Shown here: one piece after another, positions 21,101 to 29,129 of the stretch
How positions within the stretch are numbered: position 1 is the stretch's first letter
How the letters are laid out: every line of letters starts with the position of its first letter
The notes under the pieces: model-generated
Told to the model about the DNA's origin: nothing
Database searches by the model: none
The model's input: only the letters and a program-made list of their open reading frames with translations
Translations under genes and position numbers: made by a program
NCBI RefSeq assembly: GCF_000745345.1
Contig: NZ_JQNR01000005.1
Location: forward strand, 1,116,001-1,180,000
Direction: 5' to 3'
DNA length: 64,000 nucleotides
Source: Actinacidiphila yeochonensis CN732
GTDB lineage: Bacteria; Actinomycetota; Actinomycetes; Streptomycetales; Streptomycetaceae

Positions 21101-21263
21101 GGGCAGGCGGTGGCCCGGCGGGTGCCGGTGCTCCGGGCCCGGACGCGACCCGCGCCCCGCCGGTCGGGCGGGGACCGCGGACGGCGGGCGGCTCGGCGGG
21201 GCTGTCGGCGTGGTGATCCTGGTCGGTGGCGGAGTGCTGCCGGAAGGTCTCGTCCAACGTCAT
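18120..21263 (-). CDS. PAS-GAF-SpoIIE phosphatase with C-terminal anti-sigma-type ATPase domain, apparently frameshifted in the linker
   Basis: The start at 21263 (MTLDETFRQHSATDQDHH) leads through a Pro/Ala-rich stretch to a PAS domain (LAVLCVDPDGRISYWGRGAEELFGH), then a long linker. Downstream in the same frame are a GAF domain (ALDEQLALLRAAGAMVGST onward), a SpoIIE PP2C domain (VGGDWFDAIQLP, GDVMGHGLQAA, CTDGLVEVRG, DDVALLVARF) and a HATPase_c module (LVTNAIKAASYEVEL, GRGLALVSHLS). A TGA at 19944-19946 interrupts this frame. It is bypassed if the frame shifts at GGGGG 20019-20023 and back near 19876-19886, giving a natural Pro/Ala linker. These proteins dephosphorylate anti-anti-sigma factors and may also act as anti-sigma kinases. 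Nominal length is about 1047 residues. Confidence 0.8.
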
Positions 21264-21426
21264 GCACCTGAGGGTTCGGCGCCGATGGTTCGTGTGCCCT
21301 CCAGGCAAGCACGAATCTTTGGGCAAAGTGCGTCGAACGCGTGGATTGCCCCTCCACCGTGGGACGCTGACGGCCCGTCCGGTGGTCAACTGGCGCGCCG
21401 GGCGGCCGCGTCAGGTGCACACCGGC

Positions 21427-21531
21427 GCGGTACGGGGACGGTACGGCGCGGTACGGGGACGATGCGGGGCGGTACGGGGACGATGCGGCGCGGTACGGGG
21501 ACGATGCGGCGCGGTACGGGGACGGTACGGA
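21427..21531. repeat. Five tandem copies of a 21-bp repeat
   Basis: Units beginning GCGGTACGGGGACG start at 21427, 21448, 21469, 21490 and 21511, differing at three or four positions. The array lies in the 434-base divergent intergenic region 21264-21697 between the phosphatase and J-domain genes. The period is a multiple of three, which makes all frames look open, but I see no start or ribosome-binding site that supports a gene. Confidence 0.9.
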
Positions 21532-21697
21532 AGGGGCGGGCAGTGCGCATCGGACGAGCGGGCCGGAGAGGGACGGGCGCGGCAGGGTGCGCCTCGCCGC
21601 GGCCGACGGGGCGCGCTCTGCCGCCGAGGCGCCGCCGACCCGCCGTGCGGGACCGTGGGAAAGCCGCCCCGACCTCAGCGGGCACTAGGCTGTCCGA

Positions 21698-22525
21698 GTG
21701 ACCAACAGCTCCGGAACCGGGCCCTCCTCCGCTTCCGCCGCCGCCTCCGAGCCGCTCTCCGCGGGCAACGAGAGGCTCGCCAAGGCGGTGCGGGCGGCTG
21801 AGCAGGCGTTGATCGAGTTCGAGATCGCGGTGGAGACCTTCCGGGTCGAGGTGGAGAACTTCTCCCGGCTGCACCACCAGCGGTTGGGCCCGATGTACGC
21901 CCGGCTCGACGAGCTGGACGCGCTCATCGCGGAGGCGGTGGCCGCCCACAGCGGTGATCGCGCCGACATCGAGCGGGCCTGGGAGGCGCGGGCGCTGGTG
22001 ATGCCGATGCCGGGCGTCGAAGAGCTGTTCGACGGCCTGCTCGGTGCCGACGGCGTACGCCCCGTCGAGGACCCCGACCCGCCGCGCCGGGTGCGCCCCG
22101 GCAAGGAGGCCCAGCGGCTCTACCGCGAGCTGGCTCGCAAGGCCCACCCCGATCTCGCGCAGGACGAGGCGGAGAAGGAGCGCCGCAGCGCCTTCATCGC
22201 CCGGGTGAACGAGGCGTACGCCCACGCCGACGAGGACGCCCTGTGCGCTCTGGTCGCCGAGTGGGAGGCGGGGCCGCCCTCCGAGGAGCAGCTGCCGGAC
22301 GAGGCCGAGGTGCTGTACGCCCGCCTGGAGTGGCTGGCCGAGCGCAAGGAGCGGCTGGCCGCCGCGGTGGCCGAGCTGGACGAGAGCGCGATCGGCCAGA
22401 TGATGAAGCTGGCCCCGGAGGACCCGGACGGCCTGCTCAACGAGATCGCGGAGCAGCTCCTCACCCAGGTCTCGCGGCGCGAGGCCCGCCTGGCGGAGCT
22501 GGTCCGCGGCGGCCCGGGGGCCTGA
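21698..22525 (+). CDS. J-domain (DnaJ-like) protein
   Basis: A 275-residue soluble protein. After a coiled-coil-prone N-terminal half (about 25-110), residues about 135-180 form a J domain with the HPD motif in ELARKAHPDLAQDEAEKERR and following helix FIARVNEAYAHAD. J proteins recruit and stimulate DnaK. No zinc-finger or client-binding domains of full DnaJ are present, so it would be a class C co-chaperone. The C-terminal third is again helical (LYARLEWLAERKERLAAAVAELD). GTG start at 21698. It is divergent from the phosphatase gene. Confidence 0.85.
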   Translation: MTNSSGTGPSSASAAASEPLSAGNERLAKAVRAAEQALIEFEIAVETFRVEVENFSRLHHQRLGPMYARLDELDALIAEAVAAHSGDRADIERAWEARALVMPMPGVEELFDGLLGADGVRPVEDPDPPRRVRPGKEAQRLYRELARKAHPDLAQDEAEKERRSAFIARVNEAYAHADEDALCALVAEWEAGPPSEEQLPDEAEVLYARLEWLAERKERLAAAVAELDESAIGQMMKLAPEDPDGLLNEIAEQLLTQVSRREARLAELVRGGPGA

Positions 22526-22605
22526 CCGGACTCCTGGCGGAGCCCCGACGACCGCTGGAACCCGAGCGGTGGCCTGACGGGGCTCCGGCTGGTGGTGCCG
22601 TCGCC

Positions 22606-22677
22606 GTCGGTGGTGCCGTCGGTGACAGCGTCGGTGGTGCCGTCGGTGACAGCGACGGCGGTGCCGGCGGTGTCGTC
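22606..22677. repeat. 24-bp tandem repeat (two exact copies plus one degenerate)
   Basis: GTCGGTGGTGCCGTCGGTGA begins the unit at 22606 and 22630 (24 bases, identical), with a decayed third copy at 22654-22677. It lies in the 338-base gap 22526-22863 between the J-domain and rhodanese genes; nothing else is seen in that gap. Confidence 0.8.
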
Positions 22678-22863
22678 GGCGTCGGGCGCCGGGCACGGGC
22701 GTCGCGGGGGCGCCGGTCTTCCGGGTACGCGGCGGTGCTGAGGTACGTTTGCACGGATGCCCGAGGTGGTCGGCGCCGGCCGCGCCCGCTCGGCGCGGAG
22801 CCGTGGCGCCCCGCTCCGGTTCGGGCTCCCGTCCTTGCCGCACTTCCCAGGAGGCCGCACCCG

Positions 22864-23199
22864 ATGTTCCACTCCCAGCTGCCCTCGGTGGACGCCGCCT
22901 CGGTGCCCCTCGACGCCTTCCTGCTCGACGTGCGCGAGCCCGAGGAGTGGGCCGCCGGGCACGCCGACGGTGCCGTGCACATCCCGATGGGCGAGGTCGT
23001 GGCGCGCATGGCCGAGCTGCCCGAGGACGGCCGGGTGCACGTGGTGTGCCGGGCGGGCGGCCGATCCGCCCAGGTCGCCCAGTACCTGATCGCCCAGGGC
23101 GTGGACGCGGTCAACGTCGACGGCGGCATGCTCGACTGGGAGGCCGTCGGCCGTCCCCTCGTCGCCGACGGCTCCGCCGGGGACCCCTACGTCCTCTGA
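22864..23199 (+). CDS. Single-domain rhodanese-like sulfurtransferase
   Basis: A 111-residue rhodanese domain transferring sulfane sulfur through a cysteine persulfide. The family motifs LLDVREPEEWAAGHADGAVHIP and the active-site loop VVCRAGGRSAQVA (catalytic Cys about 61) are present, with the C-terminal GGMLDWEAVGRPL. The six-residue loop CRAGGR is the short form typical of thiosulfate/GlpE-type enzymes. ATG 22864 follows AGGAGG at good spacing. It appears monocistronic. The 478-base gap to the next gene (23200-23677) holds three CTGAAC direct repeats near 23419-23450 and no gene. Confidence 0.93.
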   Translation: MFHSQLPSVDAASVPLDAFLLDVREPEEWAAGHADGAVHIPMGEVVARMAELPEDGRVHVVCRAGGRSAQVAQYLIAQGVDAVNVDGGMLDWEAVGRPLVADGSAGDPYVL

Positions 23200-23677
23200 C
23201 GTCTCGCTCGCTTACGTCTCCCCCGCTTCGGGCCCCCGCTCCTTCCCGCTTCCGGACCGGGGGCCCGGCTCTTTCCCGTACCCTCCGCGGCCCGCGACCG
23301 GGCAGCCGTCCGGTACGGAGCCGCTACCGGGCCTCTCCCGCGCCCGTACGCCAACCACCAGCCCGCGCCGGGCCCGCACCCGGGCCGGTACTCAGCCCTC
23401 GCCGGGCCCGCGCGGAGCCGCACTGAACGTCCGCTGAACACGGCCTGAACGCCTCCCAGGACAGCCGGGCGCCGCTCCTTCCCGCCCCACCCGGCCTGCG
23501 ACGCGCGGGCGGGACGGGCCTGCGGCGGGCGGGGCCGGTCCGCGCGCCGGACCGGGCAGATGCCGCCAAGGCACTCATGTGTGCGACAGCGAGTGGGTAG
23601 TGTCGCCGCGGAACCCTGTCAGGAGCGTGACGGGTGCGTGTCGGGCGGTAGCCGGGCACCGTGAGAGCGGAGAGACG

Positions 23678-24343
23678 ATGGAGCCGAGGGAGGGGCCGCC
23701 GCCCAGCGCGTCGGTGCTGTCGCTGCCCGGACGGATAGTCGTGGCGCTGACGGTGGGCGCGGTGGCCGTCGGTGTGCTGTTCCACCTGGGGATGGTGTTC
23801 CTGTACGTCGCACCGTCGAACACGCTCACCAAGGAGCACGCCACCGCCGTCAACGACTACATCTACCCGGAGTTCGAACAGAACTGGAAGCTGTTCGCGC
23901 CGGACCCGCTCCAGCAGAACGTCCACATCGAGGCGCGCGCCCAGGTGGCCGCGGCCGACGGCGGCCAGCAGACCACCGGCTGGGTGGACCTCACGGCGGC
24001 GGACGTCTCGGCGATGCGGCACAACCCGCTGCCGAGCCACGTGAACCAGAACGAGCTGCGCCGCGCCTGGGGCTACTACACCGACACCCACAACGACCAG
24101 GAGCAGGCCACGGCCGGGCAGGGCAGCCAGCTGAGCGCCGACTACCTCCAGCGGATCGTGCGGGACCGGTTCGGCAGCCACCTCGACGGCGGGACCGTGG
24201 TGCGGGTGCAGGTGCGCTGCGCCACCACGCCGGTGCCGCAGCCCTCGTGGGTCGCCGGCGCCTCCGCCACCACCACGCAGTTCCGGGTGCTGCCCTGGTG
24301 GGTCGTGGGCACCGGGTCCTCCCCGGTGGGAGCCTCCTCGTGA
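23678..24343 (+). CDS. DUF5819 family membrane-anchored protein
   Basis: A 221-residue protein with one N-terminal membrane helix (about 18-45, IVVALTVGAVAVGVLFHLGMVFLYV) and a large extracytoplasmic domain. The motif YIYPEFEQNWKLFAPDPLQQNV is the recognisable DUF5819 signature. Start 23678 has GGAG upstream; an earlier in-frame ATG is not supported. The stop overlaps the next gene's GTG (GTGA 24340-24343), so it is co-translated with an HTTM membrane protein, a pairing that suggests they act together. Biochemical function is unknown. Confidence 0.85.
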   Translation: MEPREGPPPSASVLSLPGRIVVALTVGAVAVGVLFHLGMVFLYVAPSNTLTKEHATAVNDYIYPEFEQNWKLFAPDPLQQNVHIEARAQVAAADGGQQTTGWVDLTAADVSAMRHNPLPSHVNQNELRRAWGYYTDTHNDQEQATAGQGSQLSADYLQRIVRDRFGSHLDGGTVVRVQVRCATTPVPQPSWVAGASATTTQFRVLPWWVVGTGSSPVGASS

Positions 24344-25748
24344 GCGCGTCGCACGGCCACGCCGGCCGACCCCCGGAGAACCCGCTCCCCGGAGCCGCCG
24401 CCGCGCTGGACCGCGCGGTGAGCCGCGGCCTGGCCGCTGTCACCGGGGGTGCCCTGGGCCGCTACCAGAGCGCCGTGGTGCGCATCGGCATGGCGTCGAC
24501 CTGGCTGCTGTTCCTGCTCCGGGAGTTCCCGCACCGCGACCAGCTCTACGGGCCGGGCAGCGCCTGGGGACCGGACCTGGCCAAGTCGCTGATCGCCGGC
24601 AACCACGCCTTCACCGTGCTGCTGTGGAACGACGGCCGCGGCTGGTTCGAGCTGTGCTACGCCCTCGCCGTCGCGGCCAGCGCCACGCTGCTGCTCGGCT
24701 GGCGCACCCGCACCTCGGCGCTGATGTTCATGATCGGCGTGCTCTCGCTGCAGAACCGCAGCGTCTTCATGGGGGACGGCGGCGACAACGTCGTCCACAT
24801 CATGGCGATCTACCTCGCCTTCACCCGGTGCGGCCAGGTGTGGTCGCTGGACAGCCGGCGCGCCCGGCGGCGGGCGGAGGCGTCCGCCGCAGCCGCCGAC
24901 CCGGCAGACCTGGCAGCCCCGGCCGACCCGGCACACGCGTCCGGGGCGGCCGTGGCCGAGCCGGCCGACCCGGTCGGGATCGCGCTGTGGGTGGTGCTGG
25001 GCGGTGCCCTGGTGGCGGCGACGCTCGCCGGACGGCTGTCCACCGGCTGGGGGCTGGTCTTCTGGGGCTGCCTGGCCGGGCAACTGCTGTGGTGGGCGGT
25101 CCGCCGCTACGCTCCCGGCGAGCCGCGCACCGTCATGGACATCATGGGCAACGTCGTGCACAACGGCGCCATGCTGGTGCTCGCCGCCGAGGTGTGCCTG
25201 GTCTACTCCACGGCCGGCTGGTACAAGATCCAGGGCAGCCGGTGGCAGGACGGCACCGCGCTCTACTACCCGCTGCACCTGGACGACTTCACCCCCTGGC
25301 CCGCGTTGTCGCACGCGCTGGCCGGCAACGGCGTGCTGGTCATGATCATCAGCTACGGCACGGTGATCGTGCAGGTCGCCTTCCCGTTCACCCTGTTCAA
25401 CCGGCGGGTGAAGAACGTGCTGCTGGTCGGCATGATGCTGGAGCACGCCTCGATCGCGGTGGTGCTGGGGCTGCCGTTCTTCTCGCTGGCGATGATCGCG
25501 GCGGACGCCGTCTTCCTGCCCACCGGGTTCCTGCTCTGGCTGGGGTGGCGGCTGACCTCCCGCCCGGGCCGCGGCGCGGAGGCCCGGGCGCGCTCGCCGG
25601 GGTGCCGGGGCCGCGCCCGTCCGGCGACGGGGCAGCCGGGCCCGAGCCTGGGCCTGGGTCGGAGCTCGACCCCGTTCCCGGCCCGCCCGGGCACACCGCC
25701 CTCGACCCGGCGGACGGCACGCCGCCGCCCGGCCCGGCACCCGCCTGA
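24340..25748 (+). CDS. HTTM-domain (vitamin K-dependent carboxylase-like) membrane protein, apparent frameshift near the C-terminus
   Basis: A polytopic membrane protein beginning at GTG 24340 and coupled to the DUF5819 gene. Segments such as VVRIGMASTWLLFLLREF, ALMFMIGVLSLQNRSVFMGD and LVYSTAGWYKIQGSRWQDG match the HTTM family, related to the membrane part of gamma-glutamyl carboxylase. An Ala/Pro/Asp repeat loop (ADPADLAAPADPAHASG) sits near residue 190. Past about residue 415 the reading frame becomes Arg-rich and runs to 25869. One added G at about 25584-25587 would instead give GALAGVPGPRPSGDGAAGPE and stop at 25748, which looks more natural. The membrane domain is intact. Confidence 0.8.
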
Positions 25749-25879
25749 CCTGCGCGCTTCGGCGGCCTCCGCCGAGGTCTCCGGCCACGGCGCCCGCTCC
25801 GCGCCCGCTCCGCGCCCGCTCCGGACCCTGCTCCGGGCGGGCGCGGTGCCGCGCCGGCGGGCGCCTTAGGGTGGGCGGC

Positions 25880-26755
25880 GTGACGGAGGAAACGGGCGGT
25901 ACGGGGACGCGGGGCACGGACGGCGGGTCGGCCGGGGCCGGTGCGGCGGATGCCGGGCGGGGTGCGGCCGGCGCCGCCTGGGACGTCGACGCGGTGGCCG
26001 CCCGGTGGCGGGCCGAGCAGCCCGGCACCGTGCTGCTCGACGGCTTCCACGCCCTCAAGCACGCCCTGCGCTTCGGCGCCGACGTCCGCCTGGCGGTGGC
26101 CGCCGACCGGGTGGCGGCGCTGCGGCTGGCCGAGGAGCTGGCTCCGGACCTCATGGGGCGGCTCGGCGCGGAGCTGGCCGAGGTGGGTGCCGCGGGGCTG
26201 CGGCAGCTGGTGCCCCGGCCGCACCCGACCGGGGTGGCCGCCCTCGCCACGCCCCCGGATCGGGCCGCCCACCTGGACGTCCTGGTGCGGCAGCCCCGGC
26301 AGGCCCCGGTGGTGGTGCTGGACAGCCCGCGCAACCTCGGCAACGTGGGGGCCGTCGTCCGCCTCGTCGCCGGCTTCGGGGCCACGGGCCTGGTGACCAC
26401 CGGCGACCTCGACCCCTGGCACCCCAACGCGGTGCGCTCCGGCGCCGGACTGCACTGGGCGACCGCGGTGGCGCGGGTGGAGAGCGGCGAGCTGCCGCCC
26501 GGCCCGCTCCTCGTCCTCGACCCGGAGGGCGAGGACCTGCGCCGCACCGAACTGCCCGACGACGCGCTGCTCGTCTTCGGCTCCGAGCGGCACGGGGTCG
26601 ACCCCGACCTGCGGGCCAAGGCCGACGCCCTGGTGTCGCTGCCGATGCGCGAACGCGTCTCCAGCTACAACCTGGCCACCAGCGTGGGCATGGCGCTCTA
26701 CCACTGGACGGCCACCTCCCGCTCCCCCCGGGTCCCTGGCGGACCTCTCCTCTGA
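25880..26755 (+). CDS. SpoU/TrmH-family RNA 2'-O-methyltransferase
   Basis: A 291-residue SPOUT-fold enzyme that methylates ribose 2'-OH in rRNA or tRNA using S-adenosylmethionine through a deep trefoil knot. Motif 1 NLGNVGAVVRLVAGFG, motif 2 LVFGSERHGVDPDL and motif 3 LPMRERVSSYNLATSVGMALY are all intact. The N-terminal Gly/Ala-rich stretch is probably disordered, followed by a substrate-binding region. GTG 25880 is chosen; an in-frame GTG at 25871 is an alternative. Specific target is unknown. The downstream gap 26756-27081 has only the direct repeat CAGCCGACTTCAGCC at 26781 and 26811. Confidence 0.9.
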   Translation: MTEETGGTGTRGTDGGSAGAGAADAGRGAAGAAWDVDAVAARWRAEQPGTVLLDGFHALKHALRFGADVRLAVAADRVAALRLAEELAPDLMGRLGAELAEVGAAGLRQLVPRPHPTGVAALATPPDRAAHLDVLVRQPRQAPVVVLDSPRNLGNVGAVVRLVAGFGATGLVTTGDLDPWHPNAVRSGAGLHWATAVARVESGELPPGPLLVLDPEGEDLRRTELPDDALLVFGSERHGVDPDLRAKADALVSLPMRERVSSYNLATSVGMALYHWTATSRSPRVPGGPLL

Positions 26756-27081
26756 CCTCAGCCGATCGCGCTCCCGGGCACAGCCGACTTCAGCCCATCG
26801 CGGTCGTCCTCAGCCGACTTCAGCCGAACGCAGTCGACCTCGGCTGACCTCGTCCCACCTCAGGCGGCCTCGGCGGCCGGGCGGCTGGCGGCCGGGGGCG
26901 CCGGAGGACGGCCGCCGTCCCCGTGGGTGCGGAAGGCCCGGTGGGGCGGGGCGACGGTCCTCGGCGGCGGCCGGCACCGTCCGCCGCCGACCACCACCGG
27001 GGCCCATCCGCCGTCACCCGACTGGTCAGCCGTCACCCGGGACGGTCGGCCGCCGCCCGGGATAGCGGCGGGAAGCGGGAG

Positions 27082-28758
27082 TCACGCGGGTCTGCGCACC
27101 TCCACCGTCCGGAAGCGGCTCGCGACGAAGGCGGCGTCGCAGAGGGCCGCGTTGGCCGCGGGGTTGCCGCCGGAACCGTGGAAGTCGGAGAACGCGGCGG
27201 TCTGGTTGACGAAGACGCCGCCGGTGAGGTTCAGGGAGAGCTGCGCGCACTCCTCGAAGCAGACCTCCTCAAGGCGCCGCTCCACCTCGGGCGACGTGGT
27301 GTACCCGGAGACGGTCATCGCGCCCTTCTCCCGGACGGTATGCCGCAGCAGTTCCAGGGCGGCCTCCGTGGAGTCCACGGCGACGGCGAAGGAGACCGGG
27401 CCGAAGCACTCGGACAGGAAGGCCGATCCGGCGTCAGGCGCCGCGCTGTCCAGGGCGATCAGGGCGGGGGTGCGTACCACGGCCTCCGGGAACTCCGGGT
27501 TGGTGACCGCCCGGGAGGCGAGCGCCACCTCGCCCAGCTCTGCGGCGGCCTCCAGCCGTGCCTTGACGTCCGGGTTGACGAGGGCGCCGAGCAGGGCGGC
27601 GGCCCGCGCGTCCTCGCCGAGCAGGCCCTCCACGGCGGCCGCGAGGTCCGCCACGACCTCGGTGAAGGCCCGCTTGCCCTGGTCGGTGCCGATGCCCTCC
27701 CGGGGGATCAGCAGGTTCTGCGGGGTGGTGCACATCTGGCCGCTGTAGAGCGACAGCGAGAAGGCGAGGTTGGCGAGCATGCCGCGGTAGTCGTCGGTGG
27801 AGTCGATGACGACGGTGTTGACGCCGGCCTTCTCGGTGAAGACCTGCGCCTGCCGGGCGTTCTGCTCCAGCCAGTCGCCGAAGGCGGTCGAGCCGGTGTA
27901 GTCGATCAGGCGCACCTCGGGCCGCAGTGCCAGCACCTTCGCCAGACCCTCTCCGGGACGCTCGACCGCCAGGCACACGAGGTCCGGTGGGAACCCGGCC
28001 TCGGCCAGCACCTCGCGGGCGGCGGCCACGGTGAGCGCCAGCGGCAGCACCGCCCGCGGGTGCGGCTTGACCAGCACCGCGTTCCCGGTGGCCAGCGAGG
28101 CGAACAGGCCCGGGTAGCCGTTCCAGGTCGGGAAGGTGTTGCACCCGACGACCAGTCCGATGCCGCGCGGCACCGGCGTGAAGGTCTTGCGCAGCTCCAG
28201 CGGCTCCCGCTTGCCCTGCGGCTTCGTCCACTCCGCCTCCGGCGGAGTCCGCGTCTGCTCGGCGAACGCGTACGCCACCGCCTCCAGGCCGCGGTCCTGG
28301 GCGTGCGGGCCGCCGGCCTGGAAGGCCATGGTGAACGCCTGGCCGGTGGTGTGCATGACGGCGTGGGCGAACTCGTGGGTCCGGGCGTTGATCCGGGCGA
28401 GGATCTCCACGCACACCAGCGCCCGGGTCAGCGGCCCCGCCTCCCGCCACCGGGGCATGGCGGCCCGCATCGCCGGCAGCAGCGCGTCCGGGTCCGCGTG
28501 CGGGTACTCGACGCCGAGGTCGATCCCGTAGGGCGAGCGCTCGGAGCCTGTCCACCCGTCCGTGCCGGGCTGGTCGAGCGGGAAGCGGTGGCCGAGCAGT
28601 GCCTGGAAGGCGGCATGCCCGGCCTCGGCTTCCGGGTACGCCTTGGGGTGCTCCGGGTGCGGCGACCAGAACGCGCGGGTCCTGGCGGCCTCCAGCGCCT
28701 GGTCGAGCGTGCCGCGGTGGCGCTCGGCAAGGACCGTGGGGGACAGGTCGACGGACAT
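27082..28758 (-). CDS. paaN: Phenylacetic acid degradation protein PaaN (aldehyde dehydrogenase family)
   Basis: A 558-residue aldehyde-dehydrogenase-superfamily enzyme of the PaaN type, implicated in aerobic phenylacetate catabolism. Features include VGCNTFPTWNGYPGLFASLATG, VKPHPRAVLPL, LIDYTGSTAFGDWLEQ, the nucleophile region YSGQMCTTPQNLLIP and the C-terminal FHGSGGNPAANAALCD. It lacks the fused MaoC hydratase of PaaZ. ATG 28758 follows GAGGAG. It is divergent from a 3-hydroxyacyl-CoA dehydrogenase, another step of the same route, and a palindrome lies 52 bases upstream of the start. Other paa genes (paaABCDE, paaK) are not in the window. Confidence 0.88.
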   Translation of the reverse strand: MSVDLSPTVLAERHRGTLDQALEAARTRAFWSPHPEHPKAYPEAEAGHAAFQALLGHRFPLDQPGTDGWTGSERSPYGIDLGVEYPHADPDALLPAMRAAMPRWREAGPLTRALVCVEILARINARTHEFAHAVMHTTGQAFTMAFQAGGPHAQDRGLEAVAYAFAEQTRTPPEAEWTKPQGKREPLELRKTFTPVPRGIGLVVGCNTFPTWNGYPGLFASLATGNAVLVKPHPRAVLPLALTVAAAREVLAEAGFPPDLVCLAVERPGEGLAKVLALRPEVRLIDYTGSTAFGDWLEQNARQAQVFTEKAGVNTVVIDSTDDYRGMLANLAFSLSLYSGQMCTTPQNLLIPREGIGTDQGKRAFTEVVADLAAAVEGLLGEDARAAALLGALVNPDVKARLEAAAELGEVALASRAVTNPEFPEAVVRTPALIALDSAAPDAGSAFLSECFGPVSFAVAVDSTEAALELLRHTVREKGAMTVSGYTTSPEVERRLEEVCFEECAQLSLNLTGGVFVNQTAAFSDFHGSGGNPAANAALCDAAFVASRFRTVEVRRPA

Positions 28759-28809
28759 GGGACCAACTCCTCGTCGAGCTGGGCTGCTGGCAGGGACATC
28801 GCTACATTA

Positions 28810-28823
28810 ACCGAATGTTCGGT
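28810..28823. promoter_or_regulatory. Palindrome ACCGAA-TG-TTCGGT, candidate TetR operator for paaN
   Basis: A perfect 6-2-6 inverted repeat lies close to the paaN start, next to TAATGT on the minus strand, which could serve as a -10 element. ACCG...CGGT half-sites are typical of TetR regulators of phenylacetate and fatty-acid catabolism. The tetR gene at 30722-31378 in the divergent operon is the obvious candidate regulator. Confidence 0.6.
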
Positions 28824-28849
28824 CGGTCAGCGGGTCGCCGTCCCCAACC

Positions 28850-28858
28850 TGTGGATAA
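28850..28858 (-). promoter_or_regulatory. Isolated DnaA box TTATCCACA
   Basis: Exact TTATCCACA on the minus strand in the paaN/dehydrogenase divergent region. A single box has uncertain meaning; it is recorded because oriC-proximal regions of Streptomyces carry dispersed boxes. Confidence 0.4.
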
Positions 28859-29020
28859 CTTCGCGCGACCTGCTCGGCCTGCCGGTGCGGGGCGTGCTTC
28901 GGACCGTCGGGCGGGGGACGGAGGGAAGGAGGGACGCGGGCGGTCCGCGCCGCGCGGGGCCGCGGGGGGACGGCGAAATGCCCTGAAGAAACGAATAATC
29001 CCAAGAGCTGAAGACTCGAA

Positions 29021-29087
29021 GCGCCAGAAGAACCCGAAGCAGTGGAAGAACTCAACGCGCCAGAAGAACCCGAAGCAGTGGAAGAAC
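29021..29087. repeat. 36-bp tandem duplication in a purine-rich, low-GC stretch
   Basis: The sequence beginning GCGCCAGAAGAACCCGAAGC at 29021 is repeated exactly 36 bases later at 29057, over at least 31 bases. The whole stretch 28980-29100 is unusually A-rich on the plus strand and directly precedes the dehydrogenase gene. Confidence 0.85.
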
Positions 29088-29129
29088 CCGCAGGACCCCC
29101 AGGAATCACGAGGGCGACGAGGAGCCGAC

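Noticed and set aside
21427..22677. CRISPR array
   Set aside because: The repeat units are contiguous, without spacers, and no cas genes are in the window.
28815..29129. N-terminal extension of the 3-hydroxyacyl-CoA dehydrogenase from ATG 28815
   Set aside because: The GTG at 29130 has GGAG and starts directly before the Rossmann motif; the extension is repeat-encoded Lys/Gln/Asn-rich sequence unlike the family.
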